Both the position numbers and the translations under genes were made by a program. The notes beneath the pieces were generated by a model that had not been told where the DNA came from, ran no database searches, and saw only the letters and a program-made list of their open reading frames with translations. Positions 6,883 through 13,858 of a stretch of DNA of 17,558 nt are shown piece by piece. The DNA is from DAOTVS01 sp034436375. GTDB lineage: Bacteria; Chloroflexota; Anaerolineae; SpSt-313. Where the stretch lies: the NCBI GenBank assembly GCA_034436375.1, contig DAOTVS010000352.1, positions 1 to 17,558 of the forward strand. Reading direction: 5' to 3'. Numbering within the stretch: the first letter of the stretch is position 1; every line of letters begins with the position of its first letter.

Positions 6883-6929
6883 TGAATCGAGAGGACCAGC
6901 CAAGGATAATGGCCGGTCCTCTCGATTCA
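6883..6929. terminator. Bidirectional hairpin between HEPN and GH57 genes
   Basis: The arms at 6883-6902 and 6910-6929 pair over 20 positions with one mismatch (A6898/C6914), around a 7-nt loop. The outer 15 bp (TGAATCGAGAGGACC) are perfect. It starts 4 nt after the HEPN stop and ends 1 nt before the GH57 stop codon on the other strand, so one hairpin can end both convergent transcripts. Confidence 0.75.
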
Positions 6930-8639
6930 TCAGGCAGTCTCGAGGATCTTGCCCTCACTCGTCAACTGGTAATGCCGCTCTTTGAAGGCATGATAGTCGA
7001 TGGTCGGGAAGGGGTCGTCCATCTCCTCCGCCGCCTTGAGGAACTCGCGGTCGCTGGGTTTGAGCTCCGTGCCGCGCTCGGCCATGCTGGTGAGCGCGTT
7101 AAAGCGCGCCAGGTGCTGCTGAAAGCGGCCAATGGCATATTCCTTGGCCTGCCCGGTGGAGATCAGGAACGGCCAGTCGCTCGCCTCGAGGAGCACCAAC
7201 TCCCGCGCGGCCTGCGCCATCACTTCGGCGATCTCCCCGGTTGCCTCCGGCAGGTGCGCCACCAGTTGCTCCATGCGCCGCTCGGCGTGGTGCACCAGCG
7301 GCCAGATCCACTCCGTCTCGGGGTTCATCCAGGTCCAGTGGCCGCCGCCCTCGCCCCAGGAGCTTTCGGGCAGATCGATCACCTCGTCGGGCGGGTATTC
7401 GTCCAGATAGCCGCGGGCAGTGGTGAGGGTGACATCCTCATTTTCCTCCATCAGCCGCAGCACTTCCTTCAGCCAGGCCACGCCCTCGAACCACCAGTGG
7501 CCGAAAAGCTCGGTATCATAGGCCGAGACGACGATGCCCGGCGTGCGGCTGGTCGCGGCAAACGCACTCACCTCATCGCGCACGATCTCCACAAAGTGCG
7601 CGGCGTGGGTCTTGACCTGCTCGAAAGCGGGCACCGGGTCGTAGAGCTCCTTCTCGCCCAGGCCGGCCGTGGCGCTGGTAATACGCCAATACTGCATGCC
7701 CGAGGCCGCATCCTTGCGATGGAACTCGCGATAGAGGAAATCTCCCGGGTAGCCCTGGTTGGCCGACCAAACCTGGAGCCCCGTGCGCTCGTTGCGGCCA
7801 TAGACGGCCACCTTGGCGGCGCGCACATAGTAGGGGCGCATGGTGGTGCGGTCGGTGGCCAGCGGGCGCTCATCCTCGGCCTGCACCAATTTCCGCTTGG
7901 GCAACCCGCCATAGGGCCCGGCCACATCGCCCGCCATTTTGCCCACCAGGCGCCCGCCGCGGATGGCGTGGGTATCGGTAAAGAAATACTGCAGGTTCAG
8001 GTCGGCCAGGAATTCCTCCACCCCGGGACGGTAGCTTTCGCCCTCCAGATAGGGCGGCCGGTAGCCGCACTCGGGCAGCCAGATGCCCCGAGGCGCCGTG
8101 CCCAGGCGCTGCCAGTAGGCGTTGGCGCCCGTCTCCAGTTGGCCGTAGAGGGTCGAATCGCGCGACATAAGCGGCAGGTAAGCATGCGTGGCCGCGCTGG
8201 TGATGATATCGAGGTTGCCCTCCTGCTCCAGCACACGGAAGGCGCCCACCAGGTCACGCTGATAGCGGTCGCGGAAAGAGTCGCGGATATCCGAATACCA
8301 GCCGTGGTAAAAGCGGGCCAGGTAGAGCATGTGCGGCTCGTCCGCTTCCGCAAAGCGGCCTATGTCGGCCTCGATCAGCGTGAGCCGCTCCTCCAGATAC
8401 ATATCAAAGTGATTGCGCACATCGTCATCGGCCAGCTGCTCCAAGAGGATGGGGGTGAGGCCGATCGTCATCTGCGGATGGTACCCTTCCGCCTTGAGAT
8501 CATACAGCGCATTGAGGAGCGGCATATAGGTCTCGGCGATGGCTTGATGCAACATCTCCTCACCGTGCGGCCACCGCCCGGCCAGGCGCACATAAGGCAG
8601 GTGAGAATGCAACACAAAGGTGAAATAACCCAATGACAC
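6930..8639 (-). CDS. GH57 1,4-alpha-glucan branching enzyme
   Basis: This 569-residue cytoplasmic enzyme of glycoside hydrolase family 57 makes alpha-1,6 branches in glycogen-like glucans. Diagnostic features are the N-terminal HSHLPYVR (11-18), the nucleophile E190 in GIWLPECGY, and the acid/base D375 in SAYDTELFGHWWFEG, followed by a C-terminal helical domain with WTWMNPETEWIWPL. Layout and length resemble the Thermus TTHA1902-type branching enzyme more than GH57 amylases. The start is GTG 8639, chosen because AGGAGG lies 8 nt upstream. It is monocistronic: no other glycogen gene is in the window. Its promoter is at 8715-8743, and the leader of about 70 nt contains a hairpin. Confidence 0.9.
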   Translation of the reverse strand: MSLGYFTFVLHSHLPYVRLAGRWPHGEEMLHQAIAETYMPLLNALYDLKAEGYHPQMTIGLTPILLEQLADDDVRNHFDMYLEERLTLIEADIGRFAEADEPHMLYLARFYHGWYSDIRDSFRDRYQRDLVGAFRVLEQEGNLDIITSAATHAYLPLMSRDSTLYGQLETGANAYWQRLGTAPRGIWLPECGYRPPYLEGESYRPGVEEFLADLNLQYFFTDTHAIRGGRLVGKMAGDVAGPYGGLPKRKLVQAEDERPLATDRTTMRPYYVRAAKVAVYGRNERTGLQVWSANQGYPGDFLYREFHRKDAASGMQYWRITSATAGLGEKELYDPVPAFEQVKTHAAHFVEIVRDEVSAFAATSRTPGIVVSAYDTELFGHWWFEGVAWLKEVLRLMEENEDVTLTTARGYLDEYPPDEVIDLPESSWGEGGGHWTWMNPETEWIWPLVHHAERRMEQLVAHLPEATGEIAEVMAQAARELVLLEASDWPFLISTGQAKEYAIGRFQQHLARFNALTSMAERGTELKPSDREFLKAAEEMDDPFPTIDYHAFKERHYQLTSEGKILETA

Positions 8640-8671
8640 GGTTCGAACCTCCTCGTGCCAAACCGGTTGCA

Positions 8672-8689
8672 GCAGGCCGGGCAGCCTGC
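8672..8689 (-). other. Hairpin in the GH57 mRNA leader
   Basis: GCAGGC (8672-8677) and GCCTGC (8684-8689) form a 6-bp stem with a 6-nt loop. CCGGTTGC occurs as a direct repeat on either side (8663-8670 and 8692-8699). On the - strand this lies between the proposed start of transcription near 8708 and the GH57 ribosome binding site. A regulatory role is possible but not shown. Confidence 0.35.
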
Positions 8690-8714
8690 CGCCGGTTGCG
8701 ACAAATGCAAGTTC

Positions 8715-8743
8715 ATACTACCACGCTTGCCAGTGAATCGCAA
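8715..8743 (-). promoter_or_regulatory. Putative sigma70 promoter of the GH57 gene
   Basis: On the - strand TTGCGA (8743-8738), a 17-nt spacer and TAGTAT (8720-8715) lie about 75 nt upstream of the GTG start. The -35 box matches the TTGCGC boxes of the URO-D and MNT promoters in five of six positions. Confidence 0.5.
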
Positions 8744-8772
8744 GCTAGACTGCCAAGTAATGAAATCTCTCT

Positions 8773-8843
8773 TGCCGGGTCCTTCGCTGCACAATGCTCC
8801 CTCCCTGGCCCAAGCCGGGCAGCGGCGAAGCGTGTAGCCCGGC
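8773..8843. repeat. REP-like hairpin, copy C, with an inverted partial copy
   Basis: AGCCGGGC (8813-8820) pairs with GCCCGGCT (8837-8844). The 31-nt unit 8813-8843 matches copy B at 24 of 31 positions, and the preceding CTCCCTC...GGCCCA is also shared with the spacer before copy B. TGCCGGGTCCTTCGCTGC (8773-8790) resembles part of the same element in opposite orientation, giving a two-unit, BIME-like arrangement just upstream of xseA. Confidence 0.5.
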
Positions 8844-8891
8844 TGCGACTCAGGCGAATGCCAGGCCTTTTCCTGGATGCGGTATTCATGC

Positions 8892-8906
8892 TATAATCGC
8901 ACTATG
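8892..8906 (+). promoter_or_regulatory. Consensus -10 box placing transcription start at the xseA ATG
   Basis: A perfect TATAAT (8892-8897) ends 6 nt before ATG 8904, so transcription should start at or next to the A of the start codon. No ribosome binding site can fit, which points to a leaderless mRNA. A -35 box is weak (TTTCCT, 8869-8874, 17-nt spacer). Confidence 0.6.
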
Positions 8907-10118
8907 CAAATCTACCGCGTCGGCCAGATTACCCACTATATCAAAGAGCTTCTCGAGCTGGAGGATACCCTGCAGGATCTCTGGCTGGAGGGGGAGATCT
9001 CCAACTGGCGCCCCTACCCTTCGGGCCACATCTACTTCACGCTGAAGGACAGCGAGGCCGCCATCAACTGCGTTCTCTGGCGCACCTACGCCGCCGGGCT
9101 CGAGTTTCGCCCGCGCGACGGCGATGCGGTGCTTGTGCATGGCTATATCTCAGTCTACGAGGCGAGGGGCTCCTACCAGCTCTATGTCGACGACTTGCGC
9201 AAATCGGGCGCTGGGGCTTGGGCGCTCGAGTTTGAGCGAGTCAAGCGCCTGTTGGAGGCGGAAGGACTCTTCGACCCGGCGCGCAAGCGCCGGCTGCCTG
9301 CCTACCCGCACCGCCTGGGGGTAGTGACCTCCCCTGCCGGCGCCGCCTGGCGCGACATCTGCCAGGTGCTGGGCCGCCGCTACCCCCTGGTGGAGGTCAT
9401 CCTCTCCCCCAGTCAGGTGCAGGGCGCCGAGGCCCCTGGGCAGATCGTGGCTGCCCTGCAGCGTCTGGCGGCCTATAATCAGGTGGACCTGGTGATCGTG
9501 GCCCGCGGCGGCGGCTCAATCGAGGACCTGTGGGCCTTTAACGATGAACAGGTGGCGCGGGCCATTGCCGGCATGCCCGTGCCCGTCGTCACCGGCGTGG
9601 GGCACGAGATCGATGTGACCATCGCCGACCTGGTGGCCGATGTGCGCGCGCCGACCCCCTCCGCAGCCGCCGAGATGAGCGTGCCCGACGGCCGCGAATT
9701 GAGGGCCGCCATCCTCCAGGGGCGCGCGGCGCTGGCAGCGGCCATGGAAAGCCGGCTCGCTGGGGCGCGCCTGAGCCTGGAACGCGAGGAGGCCGCTCTG
9801 CGCCGCGCCTCGCCCCGCTATTGGGTCAACCGCGAGCGCCAGCGGCTCGACGACCTGACGCGCGCGCTGCAGTTGGCCATGCAGCACTCCATCGCCCTGC
9901 GCCGCGCTCACCTGCAGGGGCTGGCGGCGCGCATCCCGCCCCTCAGCCCTCTGGCCACCCTGGAGCGCGGCTATGCCCTCGTGCTCCAGCGCGATGGGCG
10001 CACCGTCGTCCGCTCGGTGCGCCAGGCGCCCGCCGGGCAAGCTCTCACCATCCGCGTCGCCGACGGCGAGTTCCCTGCCCGGGCGGAAGGGGGGGCGCGA
10101 GGGCCGAAAGTGACATAG
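8904..10118 (+). CDS. xseA: Exodeoxyribonuclease VII large subunit
   Basis: This 404-residue catalytic subunit of exonuclease VII degrades single-stranded DNA from both ends in the cytoplasm. It begins with an OB-fold DNA-binding domain (about 1-100: YRVGQITHYIKELLE, LWLEGEISNW, GHIYFTLKD). The nuclease domain carries the conserved stretches RLGVVTSPAGAAWRDI, VIVARGGGSIEDLWAFNDE, PVVTGVGHEIDVTIAD and VRAPTPSAAAE. A helical region and a C-terminal PLATLERGYALV segment complete the family pattern. The start is ATG 8904, which matches the usual family N-terminus; an upstream in-frame ATG at 8877 would add nine atypical residues and precede the -10 box. xseB follows after 16 nt, forming an operon. 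Confidence 0.95.
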   Translation: MQIYRVGQITHYIKELLELEDTLQDLWLEGEISNWRPYPSGHIYFTLKDSEAAINCVLWRTYAAGLEFRPRDGDAVLVHGYISVYEARGSYQLYVDDLRKSGAGAWALEFERVKRLLEAEGLFDPARKRRLPAYPHRLGVVTSPAGAAWRDICQVLGRRYPLVEVILSPSQVQGAEAPGQIVAALQRLAAYNQVDLVIVARGGGSIEDLWAFNDEQVARAIAGMPVPVVTGVGHEIDVTIADLVADVRAPTPSAAAEMSVPDGRELRAAILQGRAALAAAMESRLAGARLSLEREEAALRRASPRYWVNRERQRLDDLTRALQLAMQHSIALRRAHLQGLAARIPPLSPLATLERGYALVLQRDGRTVVRSVRQAPAGQALTIRVADGEFPARAEGGARGPKVT

Positions 10119-10134
10119 CCAAAAGGAGCATCCC

Positions 10135-10371
10135 ATGGCCGACAACGAGCCAACCTTCGAAGCCAGTTTTGCCGAGCTGGAGCAGGTCGTAGCGCGCTTG
10201 CAGGAGGGCAACCTTCCCTTGGAGGATTCGCTGGCCCTCTTTGAGCGGGGCATGCAGCTGGCCCAGCGCTGCGGCGCCCAATTGGAGCAGGCCGAGCTGC
10301 GCGTACGCCAGCTCCTGGATAATGGCGCCACGGCGGACATGAGCATCGGCGGCGAAGACAATAACGAGTAA
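10135..10371 (+). CDS. xseB: Exodeoxyribonuclease VII small subunit
   Basis: This 78-residue accessory subunit of exonuclease VII binds XseA in a multisubunit complex. The family pattern is clear: FEASFAELEQVVARLQEGNLPLEDSLALFERGMQLAQRC, forming two amphipathic helices, then a short acidic tail (GGEDNNE). The length is typical (about 70-85). AAGGAG lies about 8 nt before ATG 10135, and the gene begins 16 nt after xseA, so the two are co-transcribed. A hairpin follows 11 nt after the stop. Confidence 0.95.
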   Translation: MADNEPTFEASFAELEQVVARLQEGNLPLEDSLALFERGMQLAQRCGAQLEQAELRVRQLLDNGATADMSIGGEDNNE

Positions 10372-10382
10372 TCTGAGTACCC

Positions 10383-10400
10383 CATGGCCTTTGGGCCATG
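10383..10400 (+). terminator. Possible hairpin terminator of xseAB
   Basis: CATGGCC and GGCCATG form a 7-bp stem with loop TTTG, 11 nt after the xseB stop. No T-tract follows, so factor-independent termination is uncertain. Confidence 0.4.
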
Positions 10401-10532
10401 TGCTGTGCAAGAAACGTGTAGCCGCGCCATCGTGGCGCGCATCCTTTGCTGCAACAGAACCCGCGGCACTTGAGACAAATCGCCCCCGGCAACAGCCGGC
10501 TAGCCTGCTCCGCACCAGTCCGGCTCTGAATC

Positions 10533-10586
10533 GGGGGTTGGGGTGAGTTGGCCGCCCGCGGGCGGCCACAACTCACCCCAACCCCC
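10533..10586. terminator. Large inverted repeat downstream of coaX
   Basis: The 18-nt arms GGGGGTTGGGGTGAGTTG (10533-10550) and their exact complement (10569-10586) enclose a GC palindrome GGCCGCCCGCGGGCGGCC (10550-10567). The result is an almost continuous stem of about 25 bp. It lies about 90 nt beyond the coaX stop and is probably the end of the ECF-coaX operon. The word CTCACCCCAACCCC recurs at 17502 beside another inverted repeat. Confidence 0.6.
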
Positions 10587-10679
10587 AAGGAAAAATCCGT
10601 TCCGGCTGTGTGCGAAGCATCTCGCCAGGATACCGCCGGTCCCCAGCCAGTAAGTAGGCTTGTAACGTTAGTTCCCGTT

Positions 10680-11447
10680 CTACCGCTGATTCATCTCCCA
10701 CACGAACCGCAGCCCTTTGAGCGTGAGCCAGGGGTCGATGATCTCGATCGCTTTGGTTTCTTTGGCGATAAAGCCGGCCAGGCCGCCCGTGCCGATGACG
10801 CGCATATCGTCACCCAGCTCCGCCCGGAAGCGGGCGAGCAGCCCCTCGATCATGCCCACAAAGCCGTAGACCAGGCCCGATTGCATGCTGTGCACGGTGT
10901 TGCGCCCGATGGCTGAGGGGGGGCGCACCAGCTCGATCTTGGGCAGCTTGGCGGTGGAGCGGTAGAGCGCCTCAGCCGAGATGCGCAGGCCCGGCGCAAT
11001 GGCCACGCCCAGGAAATCGCCCTCGCGCGAGACGGCGATCAGCTTGGTGGCCGTGCCAAAGTCCACGATGCACAGCGGGCCGCCGTAGAGCCGGTAGGCC
11101 GCCGCCGCATCCACCACCAGGTCGGCCCCCACTTCGCGCGGGTTGTCGGTGCGGACTCGCACGCCCGTCCTGACCCCCGCATCCACCACCAGAGGCAGGC
11201 TGCCGAACATGCCCTCGCAGACCTCCTCAAAGACGCCTGTCAGCGGCGGCACCACACTGGCCAGGATCGTGCCCTCGATGTCACCCACACTGACGCCGTG
11301 TTGGGCAAAGAGCGACAGGATCAGGACGGCATACTCGTCGGGCATCTTGAGGTTATCGGTCGCAATGCGCCAATGATGGCACAGCTCATCGCCACAGTAG
11401 ATGCCCAACACGATATTGGTATTGCCGATATCGACACAAAAAAGCAT
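10680..11447 (-). CDS. coaX: Type III pantothenate kinase
   Basis: This 255-residue enzyme phosphorylates pantothenate to 4'-phosphopantothenate, the first step of CoA synthesis, in the cytoplasm. Family motifs are DIGNTN (6-11), the P-loop equivalent of the ASKHA fold; REVGADLVVDAAAAY with catalytic D109; IVDFGTATKLIAV (127-139); and APGLRISAEALYRSTAKLP. The usual GTATT reads GTATK, a minor deviation. ATG 11447 follows GAGGAG, and 12 nt separate the gene from the S-component stop, so it is the last gene of the ECF operon. That position makes pantothenate the likely cargo of the transporter. Confidence 0.93.
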   Translation of the reverse strand: MLFCVDIGNTNIVLGIYCGDELCHHWRIATDNLKMPDEYAVLILSLFAQHGVSVGDIEGTILASVVPPLTGVFEEVCEGMFGSLPLVVDAGVRTGVRVRTDNPREVGADLVVDAAAAYRLYGGPLCIVDFGTATKLIAVSREGDFLGVAIAPGLRISAEALYRSTAKLPKIELVRPPSAIGRNTVHSMQSGLVYGFVGMIEGLLARFRAELGDDMRVIGTGGLAGFIAKETKAIEIIDPWLTLKGLRFVWEMNQR

Positions 11448-11459
11448 AAGATCTCCTCA

Positions 11460-12002
11460 TTACAGATCGGCCTTGCGGCGCCCGGCGGTCAGGCCCTTCC
11501 AGGCCAAAATGACCGCGCCTACGATGATGGCGGCCACCACAGCCTCGGGGATCCCCTGCACCACGGCAATACTCGCCGCGACCGGCAGGGTGACATAGCC
11601 GCGCAGCACAGCCATGCCCAGCACCAGGATCGTATTGGTGAGGGTGCCCACCACCGCCGAGGTCACGACCGCCCCCACTTCATTCCAACGCCGCAGGCCA
11701 CGATAGGCCAGCGCCGCCGTCACGCCGATAAAGATGCGCGGCAGAATCGCCACCAGCGGATCCTTGAGCGCCGGGATCTGGCCGGTGATAAAGGTCATGA
11801 CGCCGAAGATAAAGCCCAGGATCGACCCTACCAGCCAGCCATCGAGAATGCTGCCGATGATCACCGGGATATGGATGATGGTGGCATAGCCGGCCGCCGT
11901 GGGCACCGGGATCATGCCCAGTTGCGTCGTGCCCAGAAGGACCGTGATCGCCGCCAGCAGCCCGGCGATCACAATGCGCCGTACGGTTAAGCGAGTGTCC
12001 AT
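11460..12002 (-). CDS. ECF transporter S component, probably pantothenate-specific
   Basis: This 180-residue membrane protein with about six hydrophobic segments is the substrate-binding subunit of an energy-coupling factor importer. The sequence LGMIPVPTAAGYATIIHIPVIIG, then GSILGFIFGVMTF, is the pattern of the COG4684/PF12822 group that includes PanT. The N-terminal segment after RLTVRRIVIAGLLAA has the alanine-rich helix that contacts EcfT in this group. ATG 12002 follows AAGGGAG, 37 nt after ecfT and 12 nt before coaX. Pantothenate is inferred from the coaX neighbour, in line with published genomic assignments of PanT; transport was not shown, and another vitamin or pathway intermediate is possible. 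Confidence 0.85.
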   Translation of the reverse strand: MDTRLTVRRIVIAGLLAAITVLLGTTQLGMIPVPTAAGYATIIHIPVIIGSILDGWLVGSILGFIFGVMTFITGQIPALKDPLVAILPRIFIGVTAALAYRGLRRWNEVGAVVTSAVVGTLTNTILVLGMAVLRGYVTLPVAASIAVVQGIPEAVVAAIIVGAVILAWKGLTAGRRKADL

Positions 12003-12039
12003 GGTTTTGCTCCCTTTCTAGACTTCCGAGGCCTCTTGC

Positions 12040-12894
12040 CTACAACACATTGCGCCAAACCAGCGCCGCCGCGGCAAAGGCGGCCGCTGATACGATCGCG
12101 ATATAATCCAGGTTGCGCAGCCGCAGGCGCACATAATGGGTGCGGCCTTTGCCGCCCAGGTAGCAGCGCGCCTCCATGGCCAGCGCCAGGTCCTCGGCGC
12201 GCAGAAGCGTATTCAGGAAGAGGGGCACCAGCATCACGATGGTGGCCCGCGTTGCCTGGATGAACTGCAGGCGCCCCCGCAGGTGCAGGTCGGCCCCGCG
12301 CGAGGCCTGGGCTTTGAGAATGGACTCCAGCTGCTCGGCCAGCACAGGCACAAAGCGCAGGGCGATGGTGCCGATGAGCGAAAGCTCATGGGCCGGCAGC
12401 CCGAGCGGGGTAAAGGGGCGCAGCATGCCCTCCATGCCGTGGGTCAGGCCCGTCAGCGGGGTGGTATTGGTGAGGAGGCTCACCAGGAAGATCAACTCCA
12501 CCAGGCGCGCCAGTGAGATCACCGTCAGCTGTACGCTGGCTGTGGTCAGGTGCAGCCACCCCCACTGCCAGAGGCTCACACTCGCGTGACCACTGAGGGT
12601 AGTGGGGCCCTGCCCGGTGAAGAAGAGCTGCAGCAGGGCCAGCAGCGCGATGAACGGCAGGGCTGGCAAGAGCCCGCCCAGCATGAAGCGCAAAGGCAGG
12701 CGGGCCAGCGCCACCAGCCCCAGGGTAACGGCCAGGAGCGTCAGGTGCCCCAGGTAAGAGCCGTTAAAGGTCACCGCCGCTCCCAGCAGCAGCACCACCG
12801 TGATCTTGGCCCGCGGGTCCAACCGGTGCAGCACAGAGTTGCCGGGAATGTATTGGCCGATGGTCACATGGCGCAGGAAATCAAAGGACTCCAC
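12040..12894 (-). CDS. ecfT: ECF transporter transmembrane component EcfT
   Basis: This integral membrane scaffold couples the S component to the two ATPases. It has an N-terminal GQYIPGNSVLHRLDPRAKI typical of EcfT, about five membrane segments, and two cytoplasmic coupling motifs: ASRG (197-200) and EARCYLGG (241-248). The second is normally ARG; here glycine is replaced by cysteine, with the arginine kept. The start taken is GTG 12894, with GGGGGTGG just upstream, which overlaps the ecfA2 end by 14 nt and places GQY at a normal distance. An in-frame ATG at 12927 is an alternative, with a weaker site and a 47-nt overlap. It is the third gene of the operon. Confidence 0.88.
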   Translation of the reverse strand: MESFDFLRHVTIGQYIPGNSVLHRLDPRAKITVVLLLGAAVTFNGSYLGHLTLLAVTLGLVALARLPLRFMLGGLLPALPFIALLALLQLFFTGQGPTTLSGHASVSLWQWGWLHLTTASVQLTVISLARLVELIFLVSLLTNTTPLTGLTHGMEGMLRPFTPLGLPAHELSLIGTIALRFVPVLAEQLESILKAQASRGADLHLRGRLQFIQATRATIVMLVPLFLNTLLRAEDLALAMEARCYLGGKGRTHYVRLRLRNLDYIAIVSAAAFAAAALVWRNVL

Positions 12895-13858
12895 GTTCCA
12901 CCCCCAGTGCGCAACCCGGCGACCCATCGTTGCTCAGCCTGCGATCGTCGCCTACCTCACTCAAACCGCTCACCGTTCTCTCACGCATTGCCGGGTGCTG
13001 CGCCAGGTGTGGCGCAATCTCCGCTGCCGCCTCCTGCACCGAGAGCGGGGTGCGGCTCAGCCGGCAGCCCCGCGCGGAGAGCGCCTCGGCGATCTGGGCG
13101 ATCTCGGGCGCGGCGAGCCCATGGCGCTGCAACAACTCTCCCTGCGCCAGCACCTCTCGGATCTCGCCCTGCACGACGGTGCGCCCCCCGGCCAGCACAG
13201 CCACGCGCCCGGCCAGGTCTACCAGGTCCTCCATGTACGAGGCCACCAGGATGACCGTCTTACCTTCCTGCCGGTGCAGGCGCCGCAGCAGGTCCAGCAG
13301 CTCGCGCCGGCCCTGCGGGTCGAGGCCGCTGGTGGCCTCATCAAGGATCAACACCTCCGGCTCCAGGGCTAACACGCCCGCGATAGCCACCCGGCGCCGC
13401 TCGCCGCCGCTGAGAGAGAGCGTGGGCCGATCCACAAACGCCTCGAAATCCAGGCCCACCAGCGCCATAGCGCGCTGCACCCGCGCGCGCACCTCTGGCC
13501 GCGGCAGGCCCAGCTGGCGCGGCCCAAAGGCGATATCGTCGCCCACCAGCGGTTTGAAGAGCTGGTCCTCGGGCCGCTGGAAGATCAGGCCAATACGCCG
13601 ACGGATGGCCTGCACGTCGGTCCGCGGGTCGGCCATGTCCTGTCCATCGATGGTGAGCTGGCCGCGCCGGCTGGGGCGCAGCAGTCCGTTCAGGTGCTGC
13701 ACCAGGGTTGATTTGCCCGCGCCGCCCGGCCCGATGATGCCGAGCGCCTCGCCGCGCTGCACCTCCAGGTCGGCGCCGTTCAGCGCCCGTACGGCCAGGG
13801 GCGACCCGGCCATATAGGTGTGCTCCAGCCCGCGCGCCACGATCAAGGGCTCGCTCAT
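12881..13858 (-). CDS. ecfA2: ECF transporter ATPase EcfA2
   Basis: This 325-residue ABC ATPase is the second energising subunit. Visible motifs are Walker A GPGGAGKST (43-51), Q-loop Q94 in IFQRPEDQLF, signature LSGGE (149-153) and Walker B VLILDEA (169-175) with SGLDPQGR. The H-loop, normally THDME or SHxME, reads VASYMED, so the switch histidine is absent (S207). The ATG overlaps the ecfA1 stop as ATGA. The protein exceeds the usual 280 or so residues through a tail of about 35 poorly conserved-looking residues that runs over the ecfT start. The missing histidine suggests an inactive or slow ATP site in this half. Confidence 0.92.
   Translation of the reverse strand: MSEPLIVARGLEHTYMAGSPLAVRALNGADLEVQRGEALGIIGPGGAGKSTLVQHLNGLLRPSRRGQLTIDGQDMADPRTDVQAIRRRIGLIFQRPEDQLFKPLVGDDIAFGPRQLGLPRPEVRARVQRAMALVGLDFEAFVDRPTLSLSGGERRRVAIAGVLALEPEVLILDEATSGLDPQGRRELLDLLRRLHRQEGKTVILVASYMEDLVDLAGRVAVLAGGRTVVQGEIREVLAQGELLQRHGLAAPEIAQIAEALSARGCRLSRTPLSVQEAAAEIAPHLAQHPAMRERTVSGLSEVGDDRRLSNDGSPGCALGVERGVL

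Larger units (their letters stand above)
10372..10679. other. Intergenic region between convergent xseB and coaX
   Basis: No gene or tRNA is seen. It holds hairpins at 10383-10400 (CATGGCC-TTTG-GGCCATG) and 10423-10439 (CGCGCCA-TCG-TGGCGCG), and the large inverted repeat at 10533-10586. GAAACGTGTAGCC and TCCTTTGCTGC around 10411-10452 resemble pieces of the repeat at 8773-8843, so this stretch may contain a decayed copy. Confidence 0.5.

Noticed and set aside
6882..8636. Very long + strand open frame opposite the GH57 gene
   Set aside because: The - strand frame has HSHLPYV, WLPECGY and AYDTELFGHWW; the + frame is a high-GC shadow rich in His/Leu.
10372..10679. tRNA or small RNA gene
   Set aside because: No cloverleaf, T-loop GTTCRA or other RNA signature was found, only hairpins and repeat fragments.
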